In this document: positions 8,102 to 16,286 of the stretch, piece by piece | How the letters are laid out: every line of letters starts with the position of its first letter | Numbering within the stretch: the first letter of the stretch is position 1 | Assembly: GCA_023268155.1 (NCBI GenBank) | Contig: JALNKM010000002.1 | Location: forward strand, 186,001 to 250,000 | DNA from: Candidatus Geocrenenecus huangii | GTDB lineage: Archaea; Thermoproteota; Nitrososphaeria_A; Caldarchaeales; Wolframiiraptoraceae | DNA length: 64,000 bases | Direction of reading: 5' to 3' | Made by a program: the position numbers and the translations under genes | Notes under the pieces: generated by a model | Seen by the model: the letters and a program-made list of their open reading frames with translations, nothing else | The model's database searches: none | What the model was told of the DNA's origin: nothing

Positions 8102-8590
8102 ATGCCTGTAGGGTCATTAATGACGGAGGTAATTCTTGCAATAGTATCGATCGTCGTTGCATCAACCATAGCAAGCGTCTACATCTCAAACATGAATCAA
8201 GCAGCAGACCTTCAGAAACTTCAACTAGCGAAAATCAAAGAAGAAATAGAATACGATTGTAGAATAGTCTTCGCTTATTCATCTATTTCTTCAGATATCG
8301 TGAAGCTGTGGGTAAAGAATACTGGAGCAAAACAGGTATCACCTCAACTAATACAATCTTCAGAGATACTCCTAATATCATATAATAGTGTAAAGTATCT
8401 TCTCCACGAAGATCCATCGTCTGGCTGGACATACAGACTGCTGAATGACGTAGACGATGATGGTAGATGGGATCCTGCTGAGACACTAGAGATTACATCA
8501 AATCTAGACGAAGCACTTACTGAAGGAGATTACAATGTCAAGCTAGTACTGTTCAATGGAAAAACCTGTGAATACTTTTTCTCAGTGTAG
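8102..8590 (+). CDS. arlG: Archaellum stator protein ArlG
   Basis: One N-terminal membrane helix (MTEVILAIVSIVVASTIASVYI, here from about residue 7) is followed by a beta-sandwich domain of about 120 residues, the layout of ArlG/ArlF. ArlG forms a periplasmic filament capped by ArlF that anchors the motor to the S-layer. The gene order ArlG-ArlF-ArlH is the crenarchaeal one. I chose the ATG at 8102, one base after the previous stop, with GAGGG about ten bases upstream; the GTG at 8090 is possible. The pair of aspartate-rich stretches (NDVDDDGRWDPAE) could bind calcium and recurs in shortened form in ArlF. Confidence 0.72.
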   Translation: MPVGSLMTEVILAIVSIVVASTIASVYISNMNQAADLQKLQLAKIKEEIEYDCRIVFAYSSISSDIVKLWVKNTGAKQVSPQLIQSSEILLISYNSVKYLLHEDPSSGWTYRLLNDVDDDGRWDPAETLEITSNLDEALTEGDYNVKLVLFNGKTCEYFFSV

Positions 8591-8601
8591 GGGGTTATGG
8601 A

Positions 8602-9138
8602 ATGTCTAGTCTTGGAAGTCTCTCCGTGTTCGTAATCTTTACGCTAACTACGCTCATATTAGTTGGATACATGTTAAACAGTCTGTCCAACAATACATCG
8701 CTTTTCATATACTATAGCCAGTACTTAGAGAAGAGCTCACTAGGAAATAGGGGAGAAATAGAGATCAGAGAGTTAGAGATTTCTCCGGACAACACGTCGA
8801 TATCATTAAAACTTGTGAATAAATGTATTAAACCTCTACATGTAACAGATTTTCCTCTTCTCGACGTAATCTTTCTATATAGATCAACCGATAACAAGAC
8901 TAGAGTAAAATGGCTTACATATAATCCAAGTAGAAGCTTAGATGAGGGTTGGCTCCCACTAAGAATAGAGTACGGTAATCATGCGGAATTGGTTAACCCA
9001 GTCTCAGGAGATTTTAAATCAGGATTATGGGATCCAGGCGAAGCTCTACTAATAGAAGCATGGGTAAGAAAAGATGAACCAGTTGTTGGAGAGTCAGTCT
9101 TGATAGTGCCTTGCATCGAAGGAGGTGGGAGAAACTGA
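8602..9138 (+). CDS. arlF: Archaellum stator protein ArlF
   Basis: A 178-residue protein with one N-terminal membrane helix (about 7-27) and an extracytoplasmic beta domain. The N-terminus (SSLGSLSVFVIFTLTTLILVGY) and position between ArlG and ArlH fit ArlF, which binds S-layer protein and stabilises the ArlG filament. Assignment of F versus G rests on helix pattern and order rather than on a decisive motif. It begins 11 bases after arlG with GGGGG upstream. Confidence 0.68.
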   Translation: MSSLGSLSVFVIFTLTTLILVGYMLNSLSNNTSLFIYYSQYLEKSSLGNRGEIEIRELEISPDNTSISLKLVNKCIKPLHVTDFPLLDVIFLYRSTDNKTRVKWLTYNPSRSLDEGWLPLRIEYGNHAELVNPVSGDFKSGLWDPGEALLIEAWVRKDEPVVGESVLIVPCIEGGGRN

Positions 9139-9173
9139 GCGAGGAATCTGGTAAATCTAGATTTGTAAAAGCG

Positions 9174-9854
9174 ATGAACCCTGAGCTAGATAGAAAGATC
9201 GGGGAACTTAGAATCCCCTTCTTATGCTTGATCGAGGGTCCAAATGATAGTGGGAAAAGTGTCTTGGCACAACAATATGTTTACGGGGCTCTTAGGTGTG
9301 GTTGCAGAACACTTTTTATAACTACTGAATCTGGGGTTAGGGGTCTTCTAAAATCGATGGAAGAGATTAGCCTATCGGTAAAAGAATACTACTTGAAGGG
9401 TGTATTACAGATCTACGAATTACATGTTAAAGACTTGGAATGGGATGAACTCCTCTCATCAAGGTTCCTAGAGCTGATATTGAACACTATAAAACTTAGA
9501 GAATACTTCGACCTATACGTTATCGACTCTCTAACATACCTGGTCACTCATGCTAAAGAAGAAGATATTCTCAACTTCTTCACAGAGGCTAGAAACATAA
9601 TAGAGGAAAAGGATAAGTCAATGATAGTAACCGTTCACCCATATGCTTTCAGCGAAGAAATGCTTGTAAGAATGAGAAGCATCTCGGACGTCCATTTCAT
9701 ACTACAGGTCAAAGAGATAGGCGACAGGATAGTCAAGATACTTCAAGTCCCAAAATTAAAAGGTGCAGTGAAGCAGACATCGATAACCTTGAGCTTCGAT
9801 GTTGATCCTGCATTCGGGATAAAGGTACTCCCCTTCTCTAGAGCTAAAGCGTGA
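9174..9854 (+). CDS. arlH: Archaellum motor regulator ArlH (RecA-fold ATP-binding protein)
   Basis: A KaiC-like protein with the Walker A motif GPNDSGKS (residues 22-29) and a Walker B strand in LYVIDSLTYL. ArlH binds ATP without hydrolysing it well and docks on ArlI; its phosphorylation state controls assembly. I chose the ATG at 9174 because it gives the usual short N-terminus (MNPELDRKIGELRIPFLCLI). The start is uncertain: a strong GGAGGTG at 9120-9126 lies far upstream of it, inside any TTG start at 9111, and is ideally spaced only for an in-frame CTG at 9135, next to the arlF stop. Confidence 0.85.
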   Translation: MNPELDRKIGELRIPFLCLIEGPNDSGKSVLAQQYVYGALRCGCRTLFITTESGVRGLLKSMEEISLSVKEYYLKGVLQIYELHVKDLEWDELLSSRFLELILNTIKLREYFDLYVIDSLTYLVTHAKEEDILNFFTEARNIIEEKDKSMIVTVHPYAFSEEMLVRMRSISDVHFILQVKEIGDRIVKILQVPKLKGAVKQTSITLSFDVDPAFGIKVLPFSRAKA

Positions 9855-9858
9855 GAGG

Positions 9859-11580
9859 ATGAGTCAAATAGTCAAGACCATGGAGGAAAGGCTTGCCAAG
9901 AATTTTAAGGATTCTCTTTCAAAGAATCCTCATCTAGCAAGATACCTAGATAATCTAGCTAGGAAGGGCGAGGAGCTTCCAGAATATTTTGAGCAGCTCA
10001 GCCGAGAGATGAGGTACTCTAAAGAAGTAAACATTTTGTACCCTGTAGGAGATCCAATATTCATTCATATAAAATCTGTGAAGCCGGGAGAGAGACCATC
10101 ATATATTGTCATCCAGCCAACTATCAATGAGAAGATATGCAGGATAATGGAGATCGTCGAAGAATTAATAATCTCCAAGATAGATGAGAGTGTAGACTTC
10201 AAAACTGTGGAAGAACATGAAGAAGTCTTGAAGAAGATTCTAAAGAATACGATCAAGATAGATGGAAGCCTTAAGACAGGAGATTATAGAATAGAGAAGA
10301 AGAGCGGCTACAAAAGAATATACGTAAACAACGAGACGTACAGGTCTTTAGAATATCAATTGATAATGGATAAAATAAGGATGGGAATACTTGAACCTTT
10401 TATTAGAGATGAGTATATCGAGGACGTTAGCTGTGACGGAGTTGGCCCAATTTTCGTAGAGCATAAGATTTTTGGAAGCTGTCAATCTAATATAGTGTTT
10501 AGAGATGAGTATGAGTTAGACAATTTTGTTAGAAAGCTCTCGGAGAGAACTGGCAGACCTGTAACTTTTAGAAACCCTATCGTCGATGCATCCCTTCCGG
10601 ATGGCTCTAGGATTAACATAGTATTCGGGAAAGATATAAGCATGAAGGGCACGAACTTTACTATCAGGAAATTTAGTGATAAACCTATAAGTATAATCCA
10701 GATAATCAAGTACGGCGGGATAAGTGCTCTAGGCGCAGCTTACCTATGGATTCTTCTCGAAAACAATATGAGTATCTGGTTTTGCGGGGAAACAGCTAGC
10801 GGTAAGACAACGCTCCTACGAGCAGTATGTGTGTTCATCAATCCCCACTATAAGATAATAAGCATAGAAGATACGCCTGAGATAATAGTTCCCCACGATA
10901 ACTGGGTGAGAGAGGTAACAAGACAATCCGAGTCGGGGAGCTCAAGCATAGAATTATTCGATTTATTGAAGGCAGCTCTCAGGCAGAGGCCAAACTATAT
11001 TATAGTTGGAGAGGTTAGAGGGAAAGAAGCGAGCGTGGCTTTCCAGGCGATGCAGACGGGTGCTCCTGTACTTGCTACATTCCATGCTGGAAGTGTTGAG
11101 AAGTTAATCCAAAGACTTTCAGGCTCTCCTATAGAAATCCCGAAAACATACATAGACATACTTAACGCAGTAGTCGTCCAAAGTGCTGTAAGAATACCTA
11201 GCACGGGGAAAGTAGAGAGGAGGGTATTATCGATAAATGAGATAGTTGGATACGACCCAGAAGATAATAGATTTGATTATATTGAGTTGTTCAGTTGGCA
11301 GCCTAGTACGGATCTACATGAATTTAGAGGTGAGGGTAGTAGCCATCTTCTAGAGAATAAGATAGCCGTAATGAAGGGGATCGGTAGAAGAGACTTGAAG
11401 AAGATCTATGTAGACCTAGAGATGAGGGCTGAGCTTCTCTCCACTCTTGCTAGATTGAACATATTAGACTATTTCCATATATGGAGAGTCATCAAGTATA
11501 CTTACAATAGGAGTGTTGAGGAGACGCTGGAGCGAATCAGTCTAGGAGAAAAAATCTGGGAGATCGAGGAATATGATTAA
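9859..11580 (+). CDS. arlI: Archaellum motor ATPase ArlI
   Basis: A 573-residue type II/IV secretion-superfamily ATPase. The Walker A motif is GETASGKT (310-317), the Asp box RQRPNYIIVGEVRG (375-388) holds the Walker B glutamate, and a His box follows (PVLATFHAGS). The N-terminal 200 residues form the archaeal-specific domain that contacts ArlJ. It is a hexamer that drives both assembly and rotation. The gene starts four bases after arlH, with GAGAGGATG-type spacing, and overlaps arlJ by eight bases, so the two are coupled. Confidence 0.93.
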   Translation: MSQIVKTMEERLAKNFKDSLSKNPHLARYLDNLARKGEELPEYFEQLSREMRYSKEVNILYPVGDPIFIHIKSVKPGERPSYIVIQPTINEKICRIMEIVEELIISKIDESVDFKTVEEHEEVLKKILKNTIKIDGSLKTGDYRIEKKSGYKRIYVNNETYRSLEYQLIMDKIRMGILEPFIRDEYIEDVSCDGVGPIFVEHKIFGSCQSNIVFRDEYELDNFVRKLSERTGRPVTFRNPIVDASLPDGSRINIVFGKDISMKGTNFTIRKFSDKPISIIQIIKYGGISALGAAYLWILLENNMSIWFCGETASGKTTLLRAVCVFINPHYKIISIEDTPEIIVPHDNWVREVTRQSESGSSSIELFDLLKAALRQRPNYIIVGEVRGKEASVAFQAMQTGAPVLATFHAGSVEKLIQRLSGSPIEIPKTYIDILNAVVVQSAVRIPSTGKVERRVLSINEIVGYDPEDNRFDYIELFSWQPSTDLHEFRGEGSSHLLENKIAVMKGIGRRDLKKIYVDLEMRAELLSTLARLNILDYFHIWRVIKYTYNRSVEETLERISLGEKIWEIEEYD

Positions 11581-13120
11581 ACGATTATTGAAGACGGTAA
11601 AGGCCTTCATAGAGGATTTTGAACAATCTGCGAAGCTTAGAGGCTTCTACTCGATAATGATAATCCACCTATACTCTCTCTCGACTGTCACCTCATCGCC
11701 TAGAGATGTTATAAACATAGCGGGAAGATCAAGATACGCCCTCGGAGACTTAACAGCAATCTTTAGCAAGATATCACTATTAGTGAATAGGTGGAACTAT
11801 ACACTGCATAAAGCAATCCAGCTAGTTTCCTCAACGATTAGAGAAGATAATATCAAGAAATTCCTCCAGAGACTTTCATACTCTTTGAATATGGGGGTAG
11901 ACTTAGAGAACTTTATGAAGATCGAGTATGAGAAGCTTCTAGAAACAAGTGCTGCAGAATTCGATAGAGCGGTAGAAAGAGTAAAAAGGTATATTGAAGC
12001 ATACTCTGCTCTACTAACGTCTGCAACTTTTTTGAGCGTCTCAATGCTTTTGACCTCAATGATATACGGTGTCGAAGTCGACAAGGTATTAACCTATTCT
12101 GTACTTATGATAGCCGGGACGCTGGCCACCATAATATTCTTGATGGCTAGGGCTTTACCGCCTGACCCTATACTGCACACCGAAGAGCTTGCCCCACCCT
12201 CTCTAAAGATGATCCATAAATTTAATTCACTAATCTTTATTCCATGTATCGCTTTCTCGATAATTTTATTCATCCTGCTAAACAAGAGCATGAGCTCAGA
12301 AAACCCCATTATCAATAATCTAACACCGATACCTCTACCCATCATCACTGCAGGTATACCGCTTCTCCTAGTAGGGAAGATTGGGAGAAAATGGATAAAA
12401 CAAGTAGAGAAGATAGATGAAAGCTACCCATCCTTCGTGAAGTCTCTAGGAGACGCCATCTCGGTCACAAACTCCCTGAAAGCGTCCTCGGTCATTCTGG
12501 AGGTGAATGATTACGGAGCGTTGAACAAGCTGATTAGACGTCTACGTAGAAGGCTTGAAATGGGATTCGAGCAGAACAAGTCTCTAAACATTCTAGGACT
12601 GGAAAGCCTGAGCAACCTCATCTTAAAAACTATTAGAATAATAGCGGATAGTATATTCTACGGAGCTAGATCTGAAGTCTACGCCAAATCTGTGTACGAC
12701 TACGTGATTAGACAGTTGATTGATAGAAAGAAGAGAAGACAGGTTGCCGGCACTCTTAGAGGTCTAGCTATACCTTTACAGGCCACGCTAGTCGCAGTAG
12801 CTGCGTTAATAGCAACTCTAGCGAAAATACTTTACAGGTTTAGCCTACTAATACAAGACTGGTTTCCAGTAATAGCTATGATTAGCCCCTCTCAGATCTC
12901 TACATACTTCTACACGATAATACTAGTGACAGCTTTATCAAGCTCAATAGCACTCTACATAGTTGAAGGAGACTCGAAGTTCACACCAACCTATTGCCTC
13001 GGGTTACTATTAACTCTGAGCGGAGTGATCTACTACCTAGTCTCGCTGGCATCCGATACACTATTCCGTCTCTTCATAAGGTTTGAAGAAGAAATGATAG
13101 AGATAACAGGGGGACTATAA
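11573..13120 (+). CDS. arlJ: Archaellum membrane platform ArlJ
   Basis: A 515-residue polytopic membrane protein of the type II secretion F family. Two similar halves each have a cytoplasmic helical, basic segment (about 60-150 and 270-385) followed by membrane helices. I count about seven to nine hydrophobic segments (for example SALLTSATFLSVSMLLTSMI, then TLATIIFLMARAL, and three near the C-terminus). It anchors ArlI and the filament base in the membrane. The stop overlaps the next ATG (TAATG). Confidence 0.88.
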   Translation: MIKRLLKTVKAFIEDFEQSAKLRGFYSIMIIHLYSLSTVTSSPRDVINIAGRSRYALGDLTAIFSKISLLVNRWNYTLHKAIQLVSSTIREDNIKKFLQRLSYSLNMGVDLENFMKIEYEKLLETSAAEFDRAVERVKRYIEAYSALLTSATFLSVSMLLTSMIYGVEVDKVLTYSVLMIAGTLATIIFLMARALPPDPILHTEELAPPSLKMIHKFNSLIFIPCIAFSIILFILLNKSMSSENPIINNLTPIPLPIITAGIPLLLVGKIGRKWIKQVEKIDESYPSFVKSLGDAISVTNSLKASSVILEVNDYGALNKLIRRLRRRLEMGFEQNKSLNILGLESLSNLILKTIRIIADSIFYGARSEVYAKSVYDYVIRQLIDRKKRRQVAGTLRGLAIPLQATLVAVAALIATLAKILYRFSLLIQDWFPVIAMISPSQISTYFYTIILVTALSSSIALYIVEGDSKFTPTYCLGLLLTLSGVIYYLVSLASDTLFRLFIRFEEEMIEITGGL

Positions 13121-13608
13121 TGTCTCCAGAACCTATCTCTCCTTCAACGTGGATAATGCTGGCGTTGGTGATAACTATAGCCTACGTCGTCGCGCTGCTT
13201 CTATTAAGAGAAAAGAAAACGGTGAGACCCCCAATGACACATCGTCCAAGAGAATCTAGTCCACCGCGTAGAGAAACCTTAGAAGATGTAAGTATTGTGT
13301 CAGAAGAGATAATCGAAGAACCGGCTAAGAAGATTAACCAAAAGATGGAAGACAACTTAATGGGCTCTCCACGTAGGGAGATCCTAGATGAAAAAACTGA
13401 GGAAAAGAATGAACAAGAACACATGGAAGGGCAAGATAACGTTTTGGAGGAAGACGAGAAACTGGAAGATCTACTCAGAGAACCGGAGATTGAGTTGGTT
13501 AACGGAGAAGATGAAGACGTCAAGTTGAGGGAATTCGTAGAGTCTGCTGAAGAATTAAGGAATCAACTTTATAGACTTAAAAAACTGCTGAAGAGCGAAG
13601 ATAGCTAG
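13120..13608 (+). CDS. Unknown acidic membrane-anchored protein ending the archaellum operon
   Basis: A 162-residue protein of no family I recognise. One N-terminal membrane helix (WIMLALVITIAYVVALLLL, about 11-29) is followed by about 130 mostly charged residues, rich in glutamate and lysine, with low-complexity character and short heptad-like stretches near the end (LRNQLYRLKKLL). Topology would put the acidic tail in the cytoplasm. It is translated with arlJ through a TAATG overlap, so it probably belongs to the motor complex. A motor-ring docking site or stator helper are guesses; nothing in the sequence decides. Confidence 0.6.
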   Translation: MSPEPISPSTWIMLALVITIAYVVALLLLREKKTVRPPMTHRPRESSPPRRETLEDVSIVSEEIIEEPAKKINQKMEDNLMGSPRREILDEKTEEKNEQEHMEGQDNVLEEDEKLEDLLREPEIELVNGEDEDVKLREFVESAEELRNQLYRLKKLLKSEDS

Positions 13609-13611
13609 GTT

Positions 13612-14514
13612 CTAGGCATCTTCCAGCAAACCTATTTCTTCCAGCTTCCTCATTATCTCCTCGGCCACTCTCGGCTCAATCTTCTTAAGAATAGGCTTCG
13701 GATAGCCGACTTCAACCCCTCTAAACCTGAGGACTTCGTAACATAACTGTATAGGCTGAGCAGCTTCTAGCATCCTTCTAGCTTTAACTATCTTGAAGTG
13801 GAGGTCTACAGCTTTAGAGATCTCCCCGCTCCTCAGATATCTGTACAGTTTCACTACGGCTTCAGGGTAAATATTCGAAAGACCTGAGACGCATCCATCT
13901 GCTCCAACTATAATTGCAGGAAGCATCAGAGCCTCCGTACCTATAAGAAAACTGAAATCTTTATTCCTTTCTCTCGCAGCATACATGTATTCATAGGATT
14001 TGAGAATATCGTTCCCACTATCTTTCATCCCTGAAACACCCATCTCTACAAGCTTCTCTAGTAGTGGAATAGAAACATCGTACCCCACTCTAGATGGAAT
14101 ATTGTAGAGAAAAACTGGGACATCGACCTTGGAAATGAGATTCTCGAAAAATAGCATTATAGACTCATCACTATATCTATAATAGAATGGCGGGGTAGAA
14201 GCTATTGCGTCCGCACCACTTTTTTCAGCATGTTTTGCTAATTCAAGAGAAGTCTCTAGATTTGTAGATCCAATCTGTACGATCACGTTCATGAACCTAT
14301 CCATTGACTCTACTACATATTCCACAGTCTTCTTCCTCTCCTCTATAGTTAGCGCTGGACCTAAACCGAAGGTGCCGCAGACAAATAATCCATCAATATT
14401 TTTCTCAGACAAGAAGCTAACTAGATTTCTAATTCCTTCTCTGTATATTGTTCCATCAGCTCTAAACGGAGTAATAATTGGACATAGTACCCCAGTAAAC
14501 TTTGGCTTAAACAT
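13612..14514 (-). CDS. DapA/KDG-aldolase superfamily lyase
   Basis: A 300-residue class I aldolase of the dihydrodipicolinate synthase/N-acetylneuraminate lyase superfamily. The Schiff-base lysine is in SGMKDSGND (about 161-169) and the partner tyrosine in LYNIPSRVG (about 136-144). The carboxylate-binding loop reads GTFGLGPALT, closer to archaeal 2-keto-3-deoxygluconate aldolase (GTTGLGPSL) than to the GTTGE of dihydrodipicolinate synthase. It could be a KDG/KDPG aldolase of the branched Entner-Doudoroff route or act on a related keto acid. It converges on the archaellum operon, only three bases separating the ends, and diverges from the 2-hydroxyacid dehydrogenase. Confidence 0.8.
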   Translation of the reverse strand: MFKPKFTGVLCPIITPFRADGTIYREGIRNLVSFLSEKNIDGLFVCGTFGLGPALTIEERKKTVEYVVESMDRFMNVIVQIGSTNLETSLELAKHAEKSGADAIASTPPFYYRYSDESIMLFFENLISKVDVPVFLYNIPSRVGYDVSIPLLEKLVEMGVSGMKDSGNDILKSYEYMYAARERNKDFSFLIGTEALMLPAIIVGADGCVSGLSNIYPEAVVKLYRYLRSGEISKAVDLHFKIVKARRMLEAAQPIQLCYEVLRFRGVEVGYPKPILKKIEPRVAEEIMRKLEEIGLLEDA

Positions 14515-14600
14515 AACCCCACAAATTAAAGAATCGACATCTAATATATCTTTTCCAGGCTAGGTATGGTTTAATAAGTTATCTCGGTATCTAGAAGTAA

Positions 14601-15578
14601 ATGAGTGGTAGAAGGCTTAAAGTCGTGATAACCGATGGAGACTATCCCAGCATAGACCCTGAGAGAGAAGTCTTGCTAAGTATTGCAGACTTATTCAAAT
14701 ATGATTGTATAAGCGAGGAAGATGTAATTAGATGCGCATGGGATGCCGACGGTATAATAGTTGACTATGCCCCTATCACTAGAAGAGTCATAGAGAACCT
14801 GCCTAGATTGAAAGTAGTCTCGAGATATGGTATAGGCGTGGATAACGTTGATGTTCAGGCAGCTACGGAGAAGGGTATAGTAGTTACAAATGTGGTCTAC
14901 GATGTTTCTTCTATCGCTGAGCATACACTGGCTCTACTGTTAGCCTGTTGGAGGAAGCTTACGCAGGCCGACATGAATGTTAGAAGAGGCGTTTGGAGTT
15001 ATCGGAGTCTCATGCCGATCAGATTATTGAAGTCAAGCACAGTAGGCATTGTAGGATTAGGAAGGATAGGGAGAGAAGTGGCCAAGAGGCTTAAATTCTT
15101 CAATACGAGAATAATCGCTTACGATCCATACGTAGAAGAAAAAGTATTCTATGAATTGGGTATAGAGAAAGTGGAGCTGGATTATTTGCTGAGAGAATCT
15201 GACGCAATCCTAATCCATACACCTCTAACTAGAGAAACACATCATTTAATAAATGAGGAAAAATTGAGATTAATGAAGCCTACGGCGATATTGGTGAATA
15301 CTGCTAGGGGACCAGTAGTAGATTGTGAAGCCTTATACAAGGCTCTAAGAGAAGGATGGATTGCCTCAGCAGCGTTAGATGTAGTTGAAGGAGAACCCCT
15401 GAAACTAGGAGATAAGCTTCTATCTCTAGGAAACCTGTTGATCACACCTCACATGGCGTGGTATAGCGAGGAGACAATATATGAGATTCAGAGGAAAGCT
15501 GCATTAAACGTCTTAAAAGTACTTATGGGAGAAACAACGGAGTCTATCGTTAACCCGGAAGTATGGAAAAAGAAGTAG
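14601..15578 (+). CDS. D-2-hydroxyacid dehydrogenase (phosphoglycerate dehydrogenase-like)
   Basis: A 325-residue NAD-dependent dehydrogenase. The nucleotide-binding loop is GLGRIGREVA (about 151-160), the substrate arginine lies in NTARGPVVD, and the catalytic histidine in TPHMAWYS. It lacks the C-terminal ACT domain of long SerA enzymes, so it is either a short phosphoglycerate dehydrogenase (serine synthesis, fitting the GlyA gene further on) or a glyoxylate/hydroxypyruvate-type reductase. Its divergent neighbour is a keto-acid aldolase, which would fit sugar-acid metabolism. The specificity is open. Confidence 0.8.
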   Translation: MSGRRLKVVITDGDYPSIDPEREVLLSIADLFKYDCISEEDVIRCAWDADGIIVDYAPITRRVIENLPRLKVVSRYGIGVDNVDVQAATEKGIVVTNVVYDVSSIAEHTLALLLACWRKLTQADMNVRRGVWSYRSLMPIRLLKSSTVGIVGLGRIGREVAKRLKFFNTRIIAYDPYVEEKVFYELGIEKVELDYLLRESDAILIHTPLTRETHHLINEEKLRLMKPTAILVNTARGPVVDCEALYKALREGWIASAALDVVEGEPLKLGDKLLSLGNLLITPHMAWYSEETIYEIQRKAALNVLKVLMGETTESIVNPEVWKKK

Positions 15579-15651
15579 AAGCTATGCATACACCTTGCTT
15601 TAACTTCTAAAGAATAATTAGGAGGCTAACATTAGATGATACAGATTATTC

Positions 15652-15900
15652 ATGGTGTATCTTTGGAGATTTAAGAAGTTTCCTGACACAACAATACCAC
15701 CAGAATATATGAGGATACTAATGTATCTGAGGAATAATGGACCGAAATCTTCTAGAGAAATCGCTAAAACCTTAGGCCTCAAACCAAGAACAATAAGAAG
15801 AATACTTCAACACTTGAAGAGAATAGGATCAGTAGATGTAGTATTAAGACCGAAGAGAACTCTTGAAGACTATAATGAAAATAGTCTAGAAAAGACTTGA
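15652..15900 (+). CDS. Small winged-helix DNA-binding protein
   Basis: An 82-residue protein whose middle (about 18-62) is a winged helix-turn-helix: ILMYLRNNGPKSSREIAKTL followed by the recognition helix GLKPRTIRRILQHLKRIG. Nothing suggests a ligand domain, so it resembles small archaeal regulators. The ATG at 15652 is the only in-frame start. A strong GGAGG at 15621 instead precedes an overlapping 12-codon reading frame at 15635-15673 in another frame, which may reduce or couple translation of this gene. It lies just upstream of the SRP RNA gene. Confidence 0.6.
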   Translation: MVYLWRFKKFPDTTIPPEYMRILMYLRNNGPKSSREIAKTLGLKPRTIRRILQHLKRIGSVDVVLRPKRTLEDYNENSLEKT

Positions 15901-15918
15901 CGAAAAGAAAGATTATAA

Positions 15919-15931
15919 AAAAGTTATATCT
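15919..15931 (+). promoter_or_regulatory. TATA box of the SRP RNA gene
   Basis: AAAGTTATATCTC is centred 26 to 27 bases before the first base of the SRP RNA, the spacing expected of an archaeal promoter. Confidence 0.6.
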
Positions 15932-15953
15932 CAGAGTCTGATATAACATTATT

Positions 15954-16277
15954 GGCGGCGGCAGGTAGGGCCGGGGAGCTAGCCCTTCCCTGTAACCCGA
16001 AACGGGCTACATGCGGGGGCCAGATAACCTGAAAGAGCGTAGGAGGAGCAAAGGTACAACACATGAGAAATGAATGAGTGTGCGTCCACACGGGGCTCCG
16101 TAGGAGGATGCCCTACTCGTAGGAGTAGGCTCCATCTTCCTTACGCATCGAACCGTGTTAGGTCCGGGAGGGAGCAGCACTAAGATGCGGCGGGGCCGCT
16201 GTGTGGTAACGTGCAGGACATCTTCTTATGTGTCGAGGCCTCTGTTCCTCCTACCATCTTCGGGGGCTGCCGCCGCC
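15954..16277 (+). ncRNA. ffs: Signal recognition particle 7S RNA
   Basis: A GC-rich RNA gene of about 324 bases. The ends GGCGGCGGCAG and CTGCCGCCGCC pair perfectly and form the closing helix (helix 1) of archaeal SRP RNA. The S domain carries the SRP54-binding helix 8 sequence GTTAGGTCCGGGAGGGAGCA at about 16157-16176, and a GNAR-type helix 6 region precedes it. It is the scaffold for SRP19 and SRP54, which target nascent membrane proteins. The contrast with the AT-rich flanks suggests growth at high temperature. A pyrimidine-rich run follows the 3' end. Confidence 0.95.
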
Positions 16278-16286
16278 TTTACTTTC

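Noticed and set aside
15635-15673. 12-codon frame with a GGAGG before it, overlapping the winged-helix gene
   Set aside because: Too short to judge as a leader peptide; mentioned under the winged-helix gene only.
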